DNA from: Solirubrobacteraceae bacterium
GTDB lineage: Bacteria; Actinomycetota; Thermoleophilia; Solirubrobacterales; Solirubrobacteraceae
Reading direction: 5' to 3'
Assembly: GCA_030149625.1 (NCBI GenBank)
Contig: JASLHP010000191.1
Span: 1-6,066, forward strand
DNA length: 6,066 nt
Position numbers and translations under genes: made by a program. Positions 1 through 4,853 of the stretch are shown here, one piece after another; the first letter of the stretch is position 1; each line of letters begins with the position of its first letter. The notes beneath the pieces are model-generated. The model worked only from the letters and a program-made list of their open reading frames with translations, was not told the DNA's origin and ran no database searches.

Positions 1-1
1 C

Positions 2-235
2 AGACAGAGACACTCGCGCGGCTCCGCACAGGGGGCCTCCGGCGCGGCCTCCAAGCAGTTCGCACCGGCCTCCAGAGTGCGTACATCGCCCGTAAACATT
101 GATGTTTCGAAGACCGAAGTGCTCTCAACCTCGGATCTCGCGTACATACTGCTGGCGCTCGCGGCGCTGGTGGCGACGGGTGTTCTGACACGGCTGCTGG
201 CGCGCCAGCCACGCCAGAGGACCCAAGGTCGCTAA
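2..235 (+). CDS. 3' end of a gene for a C-terminally membrane-anchored protein (partial)
   Basis: An open frame enters from the left edge and runs 77 codons to TAA at 233-235, so only the C-terminus is visible. The first 30 or so residues are rich in Ser, Ala, Gly, Gln and Arg and look like a disordered linker. A hydrophobic stretch of about 20 residues follows (roughly residues 46-66, beginning LAYILLALAALVATG), then a basic tail with several Arg that ends TQGR. A single helix followed by positive charges fits an anchor with the N-terminal part outside and the tail in the cytoplasm. There is no LPXTG motif. The gene lies 52 bp upstream of the sugar-phosphate transferase on the same strand and may share its operon. 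I do not recognise the family. The other two frames of this strand contain stops or lack this helix, which supports the call, but the fragment is short. Confidence 0.6.
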   Translation, partial: RQRHSRGSAQGASGAASKQFAPASRVRTSPVNIDVSKTEVLSTSDLAYILLALAALVATGVLTRLLARQPRQRTQGR

Positions 236-268
236 AGCGATGCGACGCAGGACCCGAGTAAGCACATA

Positions 269-281
269 GGGCCGTTGGCCC
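269..281 (+). other. Short inverted repeat in the leader of the priming transferase
   Basis: GGGCC and GGCCC flank a GTT loop and end 6 nt before the ATG at 288. This is a perfect 5-bp stem where a ribosome binding site would normally lie. No GGAGG-like sequence is present in the 52-bp gap. The hairpin may affect translation, or may be chance in GC-rich DNA. Confidence 0.3.
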
Positions 282-287
282 CTGCCC

Positions 288-1823
288 ATGGACAGCACCC
301 ACATCACCCAACAGACCTCGACGACGCTGCCGTTGCGCGGAGAGCTGACGCACGACGCGCCGCCGCCGAAGACGCTGTGGCACCGAAGCTTCCGCGGCCC
401 ACTGCAGTGGGCGCTGGAGGGGCCCGGCTGGGGGGCGCTGCGGGTGACGGTCGACTTCTTGACGCTGTGCGTCGCCTTGACGATCTCGCTCGGCGGAGTC
501 CACGGCGTCGAGCACGTCCCCGCGTTGAAGGCGCCGCTGCTCGCGTTGCCGCCGCTGGTGCTGCTGCTGTTCTACCTGCGCGGCCTGTATCGCACACGCA
601 TGCGCGCGCTCGTGCTCGACGGGATCGTGCCCGTGCTCAGCGCCGTGTCGGTCGCCGCGATGGCGGTGGCCGTGCTCGGCATGTACCTCAACAAACAGGT
701 GCCGAGTCAGGGCGACTGGCTGCGCGCCTGGCTGTTCTCGCTGATCGGCGTGGGCGTCGGGCGCATCGTGCTCTCGGTCGCACAGCGCTGGGCGCGCGCA
801 CAGCGGCTCGTGGGCAAGCCGGTGCTGATCATGGGAGCGGGCATCGTCGGCGCTCAGGTCGCGCGCAGGCTCGACTCGCACCCCGAGTACGGGTTCGTGC
901 CGGTGGGCTTCCTCGACGAGGACCCGCGGACGGTCGCTGAGGTGGGGGGGCGCGACGTGCCGGTGCTCGGGACGATCGACGAGCTCGACGTGACGATCGA
1001 GCGCACGGGCATCAAGCACCTGATCGTCGCCTTCTCGAGCGTCACCGACGCGCGCGTCAGCCGTCTGATCCAGCGCTGTCAGGAGCTCGGCGTGAACGTG
1101 TCAGTGGTGCCGCGGATGTTCGACACGATCAACGATCGTGTCCGCTACGACACCGTCGGCGGCCTGCCGCTGCTGTCGTTCACGTCGGTCGACCCGCGTG
1201 GGCTCGAGTTCGCGATCAAGCACGCCCTGGACCGCATCCTCTCGCTGATCCTGCTGATCCTGCTCTCGCCCGTGCTCGCGCTCGCCGCGCTGGCCGTGCT
1301 CGTCAGCTCACCGGGCCCGATCCTCTTCAAGCAGCGGCGCGTGGGGCGCGACGGCAGGGCGTTCGACTTCTACAAGTTCCGCTCGATGCGCGAGGCCCCG
1401 CCCAGCGAGGACACCGCGGACGGCGCGGGCGCGCTCGACTTCCTGCTCGGCGGAGACACCGCGCCGGGAGGCGTCGAGGGCGTCGATCGCCGCACCGCCG
1501 TCGGGCGCTTCCTCCGCGGCAGCTCGCTGGACGAGCTGCCGCAGCTGTTCAACGTCCTGCGCGGCGACATGAGCCTCGTCGGCCCGCGTCCAGAGCGGCC
1601 CGAGTTCGTCGAGTTGTTCAGGCAGGACATCCTGCGCTATGGCGACCGCCACCGGGTCAAGTCCGGGATCACCGGCTGGGCTCAGGTGCACGGCCTCAGG
1701 GGGCAGACCTCGCTGGCCGAGCGGGTGGAGTGGGACAACTACTACATCGCTCACTGGTCGCTCGGGCTGGACCTCAAGATCCTCGCGATGACGCTGGCGG
1801 CGCTGTTCCGAAACGCCGAGTGA
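288..1823 (+). CDS. Polyprenyl-phosphate sugar-1-phosphate transferase (EPS priming enzyme, WbaP/WcaJ-like)
   Basis: A 511-residue polytopic enzyme of the large polyprenyl-phosphate hexose-1-phosphate transferase family. It moves a sugar 1-phosphate from a nucleotide sugar to undecaprenyl phosphate at the inner membrane face and so starts each exopolysaccharide repeat unit. Four hydrophobic helices (about 52-70, 83-100, 112-133, 146-164) precede a Rossmann-like domain with an intact GxGxxG (GAGIVG, 183-188). A fifth hydrophobic segment (317-340) leads into the catalytic domain with KFRSMR (363-368), SLDELPQ (413-419, Asp415-Glu416 as the presumed catalytic pair), GPRPE (432-436) and GITGWAQV (460-467). 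Length and domain order are normal for the family. About 30 acidic, Gly/Ala-rich residues (370-400) lie between KFRSMR and RRTAVGRFLR. The ATG at 288 is the only sensible start, because an in-frame TAG lies at 267-269. No good Shine-Dalgarno precedes it. The donor sugar (Glc, Gal or another) cannot be read from the sequence. The last two codons and the stop fall in the tandem repeat that follows. Confidence 0.95.
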   Translation: MDSTHITQQTSTTLPLRGELTHDAPPPKTLWHRSFRGPLQWALEGPGWGALRVTVDFLTLCVALTISLGGVHGVEHVPALKAPLLALPPLVLLLFYLRGLYRTRMRALVLDGIVPVLSAVSVAAMAVAVLGMYLNKQVPSQGDWLRAWLFSLIGVGVGRIVLSVAQRWARAQRLVGKPVLIMGAGIVGAQVARRLDSHPEYGFVPVGFLDEDPRTVAEVGGRDVPVLGTIDELDVTIERTGIKHLIVAFSSVTDARVSRLIQRCQELGVNVSVVPRMFDTINDRVRYDTVGGLPLLSFTSVDPRGLEFAIKHALDRILSLILLILLSPVLALAALAVLVSSPGPILFKQRRVGRDGRAFDFYKFRSMREAPPSEDTADGAGALDFLLGGDTAPGGVEGVDRRTAVGRFLRGSSLDELPQLFNVLRGDMSLVGPRPERPEFVELFRQDILRYGDRHRVKSGITGWAQVHGLRGQTSLAERVEWDNYYIAHWSLGLDLKILAMTLAALFRNAE

Positions 1824-1980
1824 GCGGCGAGCGCCTCACGATCGGCGAGCGCCTGGCCAGCGCCGGGTGAGCGGCGAGCGCGTCGCGAGCGGCGAGCGCC
1901 TGGCCAGCGCCGGGTGAGCGGCGAGCGCGTCGCGATCGGCGAGCGCCTGGCGAACGCCGGGTGGGCGGCAAGCGCTTCGC
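1814..1980. repeat. 47-bp tandem repeat, 3 full units plus 26 bp, filling the convergent gap
   Basis: Units run 1814-1860, 1861-1907, 1908-1954 and a partial unit 1955-1980. By hand alignment, units 1 and 2 differ at 4 of 47 positions, and units 2 and 3 at 3. Each full unit holds two copies of a GCGGCGAGCGC-like word, so seven copies occur at 1824, 1842, 1871, 1889, 1918, 1936 and 1965 (the last with one change). The 8-bp palindrome CTGGCCAG occurs at 1853-1860 and 1900-1907. The array begins within the last codons of the transferase, contains its stop codon, and ends directly against the stop codon of the convergent hydrolase (1981-1983). It has no unique spacers and no transposase. It may act as a two-way transcription end region, or may be a slippage product. 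Confidence 0.9.
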
Positions 1981-3321
1981 TCAGATGCCTCGTTGAGCCG
2001 CTCGCGCCGGCCCCTCGGCGTACTGAAAGACACGCACACGCAAGCCCGAGGCGCCGAGCGCCTTGGGCAGCGCGATCGAGTATTCGTTGAAGCGATTGAG
2101 CACGAACAGCGCCTTGTAGCGCAGCACCGTGCCCTGGAAGGCCTGCAGCTCCATGTAATCGCCCGGCGGTCCCGATCCATTCGCGAGCACGTGTCCGTGC
2201 GCGCGGCGCAGCTTCAGCGTGACCGCGCTGGTCGCGCCGAACGGCGAGGCGAGCACGCGCGCGAGCGCGCCGTATGCGGGCTTGCGCGCGCCCGTCGTCG
2301 TGAGGACCCCGAAGTCTTCGTCGGCGGAGCTCTGCAGCTTGTACATGACGACGCCCGCGACATAGGGCAAGCGCGCGAGCGAGTGGAAGATGTCGGCGAG
2401 ATCGACGCCCTGCAGACGCGCGGTCACACAGCCCTGTTCCTGCTGGATCTTCTGCCGTGGCCAGCAGCTGCTGAAGCCGAACTCGTCGAGCCAGATCGGA
2501 GTCGAGTCGCCGCTCGAGAGCTGCACTTCGTGGATGTAGCGCACCGCCGCCACCGTCAGCGTGTAGAAGTGCACCGCGAGGCCGTCGTAGTAGCCCTTGA
2601 TGCCGTCCGCGTAGAGCAGCCGCAGGAACTTGCCGTTGTCGCCCACGATCGAGGCGCCCAGCACGAGCACGCCCGGACTCGCGCTCTTGATCGCGGTGTA
2701 GGCGGCGCGTAGCAGCGCGGCATAGCGCGCGGCTTTGTCGGGCCCGGCGAAATACAGTTCGTTGGCTTGATCCGGCTCGTTCCAGATTTCGATGGCCGCG
2801 AGCTTCGTGCCATAGCGCTGCGCGAGATACGCGACGAAGTTGGCGTAGGCACGCGCTTCGCGCGGCGGCCACGCGTTGGCGGCGCTGCCCTGTTCCGGCC
2901 GGCATCTGCGCAGCAGCGACGCGGGCGCCGAGGACACCCAGCACGGGGTGCTGTCGACGAGCATGATCACGCGGATACCGGCGGCTGCCGCGTCGGCCGT
3001 CAGACGGTCGGTGTACGCGAGCGCGCCAGCTTCGTTCTGCCCCGCGGCTCGCGGCTGCATCACCGACCACGGCACATCGACGCGCACGAGCTTCGCGCCC
3101 AGCTGCTTGACCTGGGCGATCTCGCGATCGGCCTCCGCGGGATCCGAGCCGTAGCCGAGCCCGACGATGTTCACGCCTCCGAGGGGACCAGCGACGGCCG
3201 TGCGCGCGGCCGGCGGGTTCGCCTCCGTGCCGCGCGCGGGCGCAAGCGCGGTGCAGAGCGACACGAGCGCGCAGACGACGAGGCCGCCCGCGCCGGCGAG
3301 CCGCTGCAGGCGAGCTGTCAT
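1981..3321 (-). CDS. Secreted clan GH-A glycoside hydrolase (GH39/PslG-like)
   Basis: A 446-residue protein with an N-terminal export signal: MTARLQR, a hydrophobic core at about 10-27, and likely cleavage near ALA or PARG around residue 26-31. A (beta/alpha)8 clan GH-A catalytic domain follows. It contains IEIWNEPD (177-184), where Glu182 is the presumed acid/base, AVHFYT (249-254), and PIWLDEFGF (275-283), where Glu280 is the presumed nucleophile. Residues from about 365 to the end look like a beta-strand-rich accessory domain, common in GH39 and related enzymes. Four mature cysteines (127, 140, 286, 298) could form two disulfides, consistent with an exported protein. No lipobox is seen. 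The ATG at 3321 was chosen because it gives the signal peptide and has a -10-like TATGGT 6 nt upstream; the longer frame to 3501 adds 60 residues of His/Asp/Arg-rich, unlikely protein. Beside EPS genes it probably cuts the polymer or releases chains, as PslG does for Psl. The substrate is unknown, and assignment to GH39 rather than GH5 or GH30 is tentative. Confidence 0.9.
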   Translation of the reverse strand: MTARLQRLAGAGGLVVCALVSLCTALAPARGTEANPPAARTAVAGPLGGVNIVGLGYGSDPAEADREIAQVKQLGAKLVRVDVPWSVMQPRAAGQNEAGALAYTDRLTADAAAAGIRVIMLVDSTPCWVSSAPASLLRRCRPEQGSAANAWPPREARAYANFVAYLAQRYGTKLAAIEIWNEPDQANELYFAGPDKAARYAALLRAAYTAIKSASPGVLVLGASIVGDNGKFLRLLYADGIKGYYDGLAVHFYTLTVAAVRYIHEVQLSSGDSTPIWLDEFGFSSCWPRQKIQQEQGCVTARLQGVDLADIFHSLARLPYVAGVVMYKLQSSADEDFGVLTTTGARKPAYGALARVLASPFGATSAVTLKLRRAHGHVLANGSGPPGDYMELQAFQGTVLRYKALFVLNRFNEYSIALPKALGASGLRVRVFQYAEGPARAAQRGI

Positions 3322-3327
3322 GCTCAC

Positions 3328-3333
3328 ACCATA
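3328..3333 (-). promoter_or_regulatory. -10 box of the glycoside hydrolase gene, probably leaderless
   Basis: Read on the minus strand, TATGGT is followed by the 6 bases GTGAGC and then the ATG at 3321. This matches TANNNT, and the distance would place transcription start at or next to the A of the start codon. No Shine-Dalgarno and no clear TTGACA-like -35 are visible. Confidence 0.55.
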
Positions 3334-3362
3334 GATGCAGGCCGAGCAGCCTCCGGCGGATG

Positions 3363-3374
3363 GCCGGCGCCGGC
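3363..3374. repeat. 12-bp perfect palindrome between divergent promoters
   Basis: GCCGGCGCCGGC equals its own reverse complement. It lies just upstream of the TAGGGT box of the micro-ORF, and about 30 bp upstream of the opposing TATGGT box. It could be an operator that acts on both promoters, but such G/C-only palindromes also arise by chance at this base composition. Confidence 0.35.
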
Positions 3375-3377
3375 GGC

Positions 3378-3383
3378 TAGGGT
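3378..3383 (+). promoter_or_regulatory. -10 box of the 28-residue micro-ORF, probably leaderless
   Basis: TAGGGT (TANNNT) is followed by exactly 7 bases and the ATG at 3391, the spacing expected for a leaderless actinobacterial transcript. There is no Shine-Dalgarno between the box and the ATG. No recognisable -35 is present at 16-18 bp upstream. Confidence 0.5.
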
Positions 3384-3390
3384 ATGCGCC

Positions 3391-3477
3391 ATGTCCCCGA
3401 TCTCGATCTGGATGCAGGTGGCGATCGTCGTGTTCGTCGTCATCGGCATGATCGTGGCGATCGTCAGGCTGGCGTAG
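3391..3477 (+). CDS. 28-residue single-helix membrane micro-protein, unknown function
   Basis: ATG to TAG gives 28 residues beginning MSPISIWMQVAIVV and ending IVAIVRLA. Almost the entire chain from Ile4 to Ala28 is one hydrophobic, Val/Ile-rich segment with a single late Arg, long enough to cross a membrane once. Two things support it as a real gene: a -10-like box sits 7 nt before the ATG, and the ORF occupies a gap where neither neighbour codes. The stop ends 13 bp before the stop of the convergent phosphatase gene. I do not recognise a family. It could be a small regulator or stabiliser of a membrane complex, but nothing in the sequence says which. Codon use (GTC, ATC, GTG, CTG) matches the neighbouring genes. 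The main doubt is that so short a frame could be chance. Confidence 0.6.
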   Translation: MSPISIWMQVAIVVFVVIGMIVAIVRLA

Positions 3478-3490
3478 AGCGCGGCGCGGC

Positions 3491-4267
3491 TCAGCGACCA
3501 AGTCGCCAGCGCGAGCGCTTCGTCGTCGGGTCCTCCCCGAGCTCGACCTGCGGTCGCGCGGGAATCAGCTCCTCACCGGCCAAGATCGCGCTCGGCACGG
3601 CACGCGTGAGCCAGTCGCTGAGCGGGCCGAGCCCCGCCTGCTCGATCTCATCCGCCATGCCTGGTGCACGGTCAACCGCATCGTGCGCATCGGAAGTCAC
3701 GTTGTGCGCCAACCCTTCTCGCAGCAGCCTCAGCGCGAGCCGCCGCGGCGGCGCTCCGAAGCGGCCGGCGAGCGAGCCGGCCGTGATCGACGTGAGGATG
3801 CCGCCGCGCACGATCGTCGTGAGCATCTCAGGATCGCGATGGAACGCCGGGCAGCGCTCGGGATGGGCGAGCAAGATGCGATGTCCCTGGCGTTGCAGCT
3901 CGAGCAGGATCGTGTCGAGCCCGCTCGCGGCGGGGGTGAAAGGAGGCTCTACGAGCAGCCAGCCGCCGTCGCCCAGCGTCAGCCGCTCGAGTTCCCGCGG
4001 CGCTGTGTCATCGACGCGCGTCATCGCGACCTCGGCACCCGCGAGCACTTCGAGATCGACTCCCTCCTCGGCCAAGCGCCGGTTCAGTTCGGCGACACCG
4101 GTTGCGATTGCCTCAGCCGTGTTGGCGTATCGCCAGCTCACATGCGGCGTGGCGACGAGCGTGCGAATGCCCGCGCGCTCCGCCGCGCGTGCGAGCGCGA
4201 TCGAGCCGGCGATCGTCTCGGGCCCGTCGTCGATGCCCGGGAGCACGTGACAGTGCAGGTCGATCAT
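3491..4267 (-). CDS. PHP-domain protein-tyrosine phosphatase, CpsB/YwqE-like
   Basis: A 258-residue cytoplasmic enzyme of the manganese-dependent PHP (polymerase and histidinol phosphatase) class. The N-terminus has the family signature HCHVLPGIDDGP (5-16). Other likely metal ligands are His42 in ATPH, Glu79 in AGAEV, His135 in AHPER (134-138), and Asp193/His195 in TSDAHD. All expected ligands are present, and the length is typical. In known EPS and capsule systems this family removes phosphate from tyrosines of a Wzc/CpsD/YwqD kinase and so adjusts polymer output and chain length. No such kinase is seen in this window. The ATG at 4267 is chosen because the signature starts four residues later; the frame continues to an ATG at 4348, but the 27 added residues are polar and unlike the family. 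No Shine-Dalgarno or clear -10 precedes 4267. It is divergent from the stress-protein gene across a 107-bp gap. Confidence 0.92.
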   Translation of the reverse strand: MIDLHCHVLPGIDDGPETIAGSIALARAAERAGIRTLVATPHVSWRYANTAEAIATGVAELNRRLAEEGVDLEVLAGAEVAMTRVDDTAPRELERLTLGDGGWLLVEPPFTPAASGLDTILLELQRQGHRILLAHPERCPAFHRDPEMLTTIVRGGILTSITAGSLAGRFGAPPRRLALRLLREGLAHNVTSDAHDAVDRAPGMADEIEQAGLGPLSDWLTRAVPSAILAGEELIPARPQVELGEDPTTKRSRWRLGR

Positions 4268-4294
4268 GGCGTCAGACGCGCCGTCCGCGTTCGT

Positions 4295-4323
4295 GTGACC
4301 GCGTGAGCGGATGCGGATATGAT
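4295..4323 (+). promoter_or_regulatory. Sigma-70-type promoter of the universal stress protein gene
   Basis: GTGACC at 4295-4300 matches four of six bases of TTGACA. It is followed by a 17-bp spacer and TATGAT at 4318-4323, which matches five of six bases of TATAAT. Transcription would start near 4330 and give a leader of about 45 nt with a Shine-Dalgarno site. This is the strongest promoter I see in the window, and it lies in the divergent gap with the phosphatase gene. Confidence 0.6.
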
Positions 4324-4363
4324 CGGCGCTGCCGCCGCCGTGGCGCAAACCTGGACGAGACCC

Positions 4364-4370
4364 GAGGGAG
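4364..4370 (+). promoter_or_regulatory. Shine-Dalgarno site of the universal stress protein gene
   Basis: GAGGGAG ends 4 nt before the ATG at 4375, and its GAGG core is 7 nt from it. This fixes the start and rejects the longer upstream frame. It is the only clear ribosome binding site in the window. Confidence 0.8.
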
Positions 4371-4374
4371 AATC

Positions 4375-4818
4375 ATGTTCAACGCGATCGTAGTGGGGAC
4401 TGATGGCTCCGACACCGCCACCCAGGCGGTGCGCCAGGCGGTCGACCTCGCGCGCGCGGTCGGGGCGAAGGTCGAGCTGGTGAGCGCTTACGAGCCGGTG
4501 CCCGCGCAGCGTCTGCAGGAGGAACGGCGCAAAGCGCCCGAGGATCTGCAGTGGGCGATCAACCCGCGCGAGGACGTCGAGGCCACGCTCGAGAGCGCCG
4601 CGAAGCTGGCGCGCGAAGCAGGCGTCGCCGTCAACGTCTACGCGCGCCAAGGCGACCCGGCCGATGCGATCCTCGACATCGCCGAGGAGCAGGAGGCCGA
4701 CCTGATCGTGGTGGGCAACAAGGGCATGACTGGCGCCAAGCGCTTCCTGCTCGGCTCGGTGCCGAACAAGGTCTCCCACCACGCTCCCTGCTCGGTGCTG
4801 ATCATTCGCACCACCTGA
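4375..4818 (+). CDS. Universal stress protein, UspA family, ATP-binding type
   Basis: A 147-residue single-domain cytoplasmic protein of normal family length. It begins MFNAIVVGTDGSDTA, the usual first strand with the nucleotide-contacting Asp10. It carries the full ATP-binding motif G-2x-G-9x-G-S (Gly114, Gly117, Gly127, Ser128) inside VVGNKGMTG and LLGSVPNKVSHHAPCSVLII. Members with this motif bind ATP, often as dimers, and are induced by starvation, hypoxia or other stress; the precise role is rarely known. Start choice rests on the Shine-Dalgarno site and on the match of the N-terminus to the family. It has its own promoter and is divergent from the phosphatase and convergent with the glycosyltransferase, so it appears to be a single-gene unit rather than part of the EPS operon. 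Confidence 0.95.
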   Translation: MFNAIVVGTDGSDTATQAVRQAVDLARAVGAKVELVSAYEPVPAQRLQEERRKAPEDLQWAINPREDVEATLESAAKLAREAGVAVNVYARQGDPADAILDIAEEQEADLIVVGNKGMTGAKRFLLGSVPNKVSHHAPCSVLIIRTT

Positions 4819-4829
4819 GCCGCGTCCGG

Positions 4830-4853
4830 CGGCGAGTGCTCACGCGCTCGCCG
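4830..4853. terminator. Hairpin between convergent stress-protein and glycosyltransferase genes
   Basis: CGGCGAG (4830-4836) and CTCGCCG (4847-4853) form a perfect 7-bp stem with a 10-nt loop, starting 11 bp after the stop of the stress-protein gene. The stop codon of the convergent glycosyltransferase (4840-4842) lies in the loop. There is no T-tract on either side, so it is not a classical intrinsic terminator. It may still serve both strands. Confidence 0.45.

Noticed and set aside
229..240. Small hairpin TCGC-TAAA-GCGA over the stop of the first gene
   Set aside because: The stem is only 4 bp (5 bp with a 2-nt loop), too short to claim as a terminator.
1814..1980. CRISPR array
   Set aside because: The repeats are head-to-tail without unique spacers, and no cas gene is near. 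It is a simple tandem repeat.
1751..3070. 439-residue minus-strand open frame overlapping the hydrolase
   Set aside because: It is a shadow of the hydrolase gene in another frame. It is Arg/Ala-rich with no domain, while the overlapping frame has a signal peptide and intact catalytic motifs. Its C-terminal repeats are just the 47-bp array translated.
3250..3321. Lipoprotein signal in the hydrolase
   Set aside because: Cys17 and Cys23 lie in the hydrophobic core, but neither has Gly, Ala or Ser directly before it as a lipobox requires (VVC and SLC).
3322..3501. 60-residue N-terminal extension of the glycoside hydrolase
   Set aside because: It is rich in His, Asp and Arg, would bury the signal peptide, and overlaps the micro-ORF and its promoter.
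3384..4250. 288-residue plus-strand open frame antisense to the PHP phosphatase
   Set aside because: It is Ser/Arg-rich with no recognisable motif, while the opposite strand encodes a complete metal-binding family. It also starts right at the end of the -10 box.
4102..4374. Upstream extension of the stress-protein reading frame
   Set aside because: The extension is Arg/Ser-rich and antisense to the phosphatase. The Shine-Dalgarno site and family N-terminus place the start at 4375.
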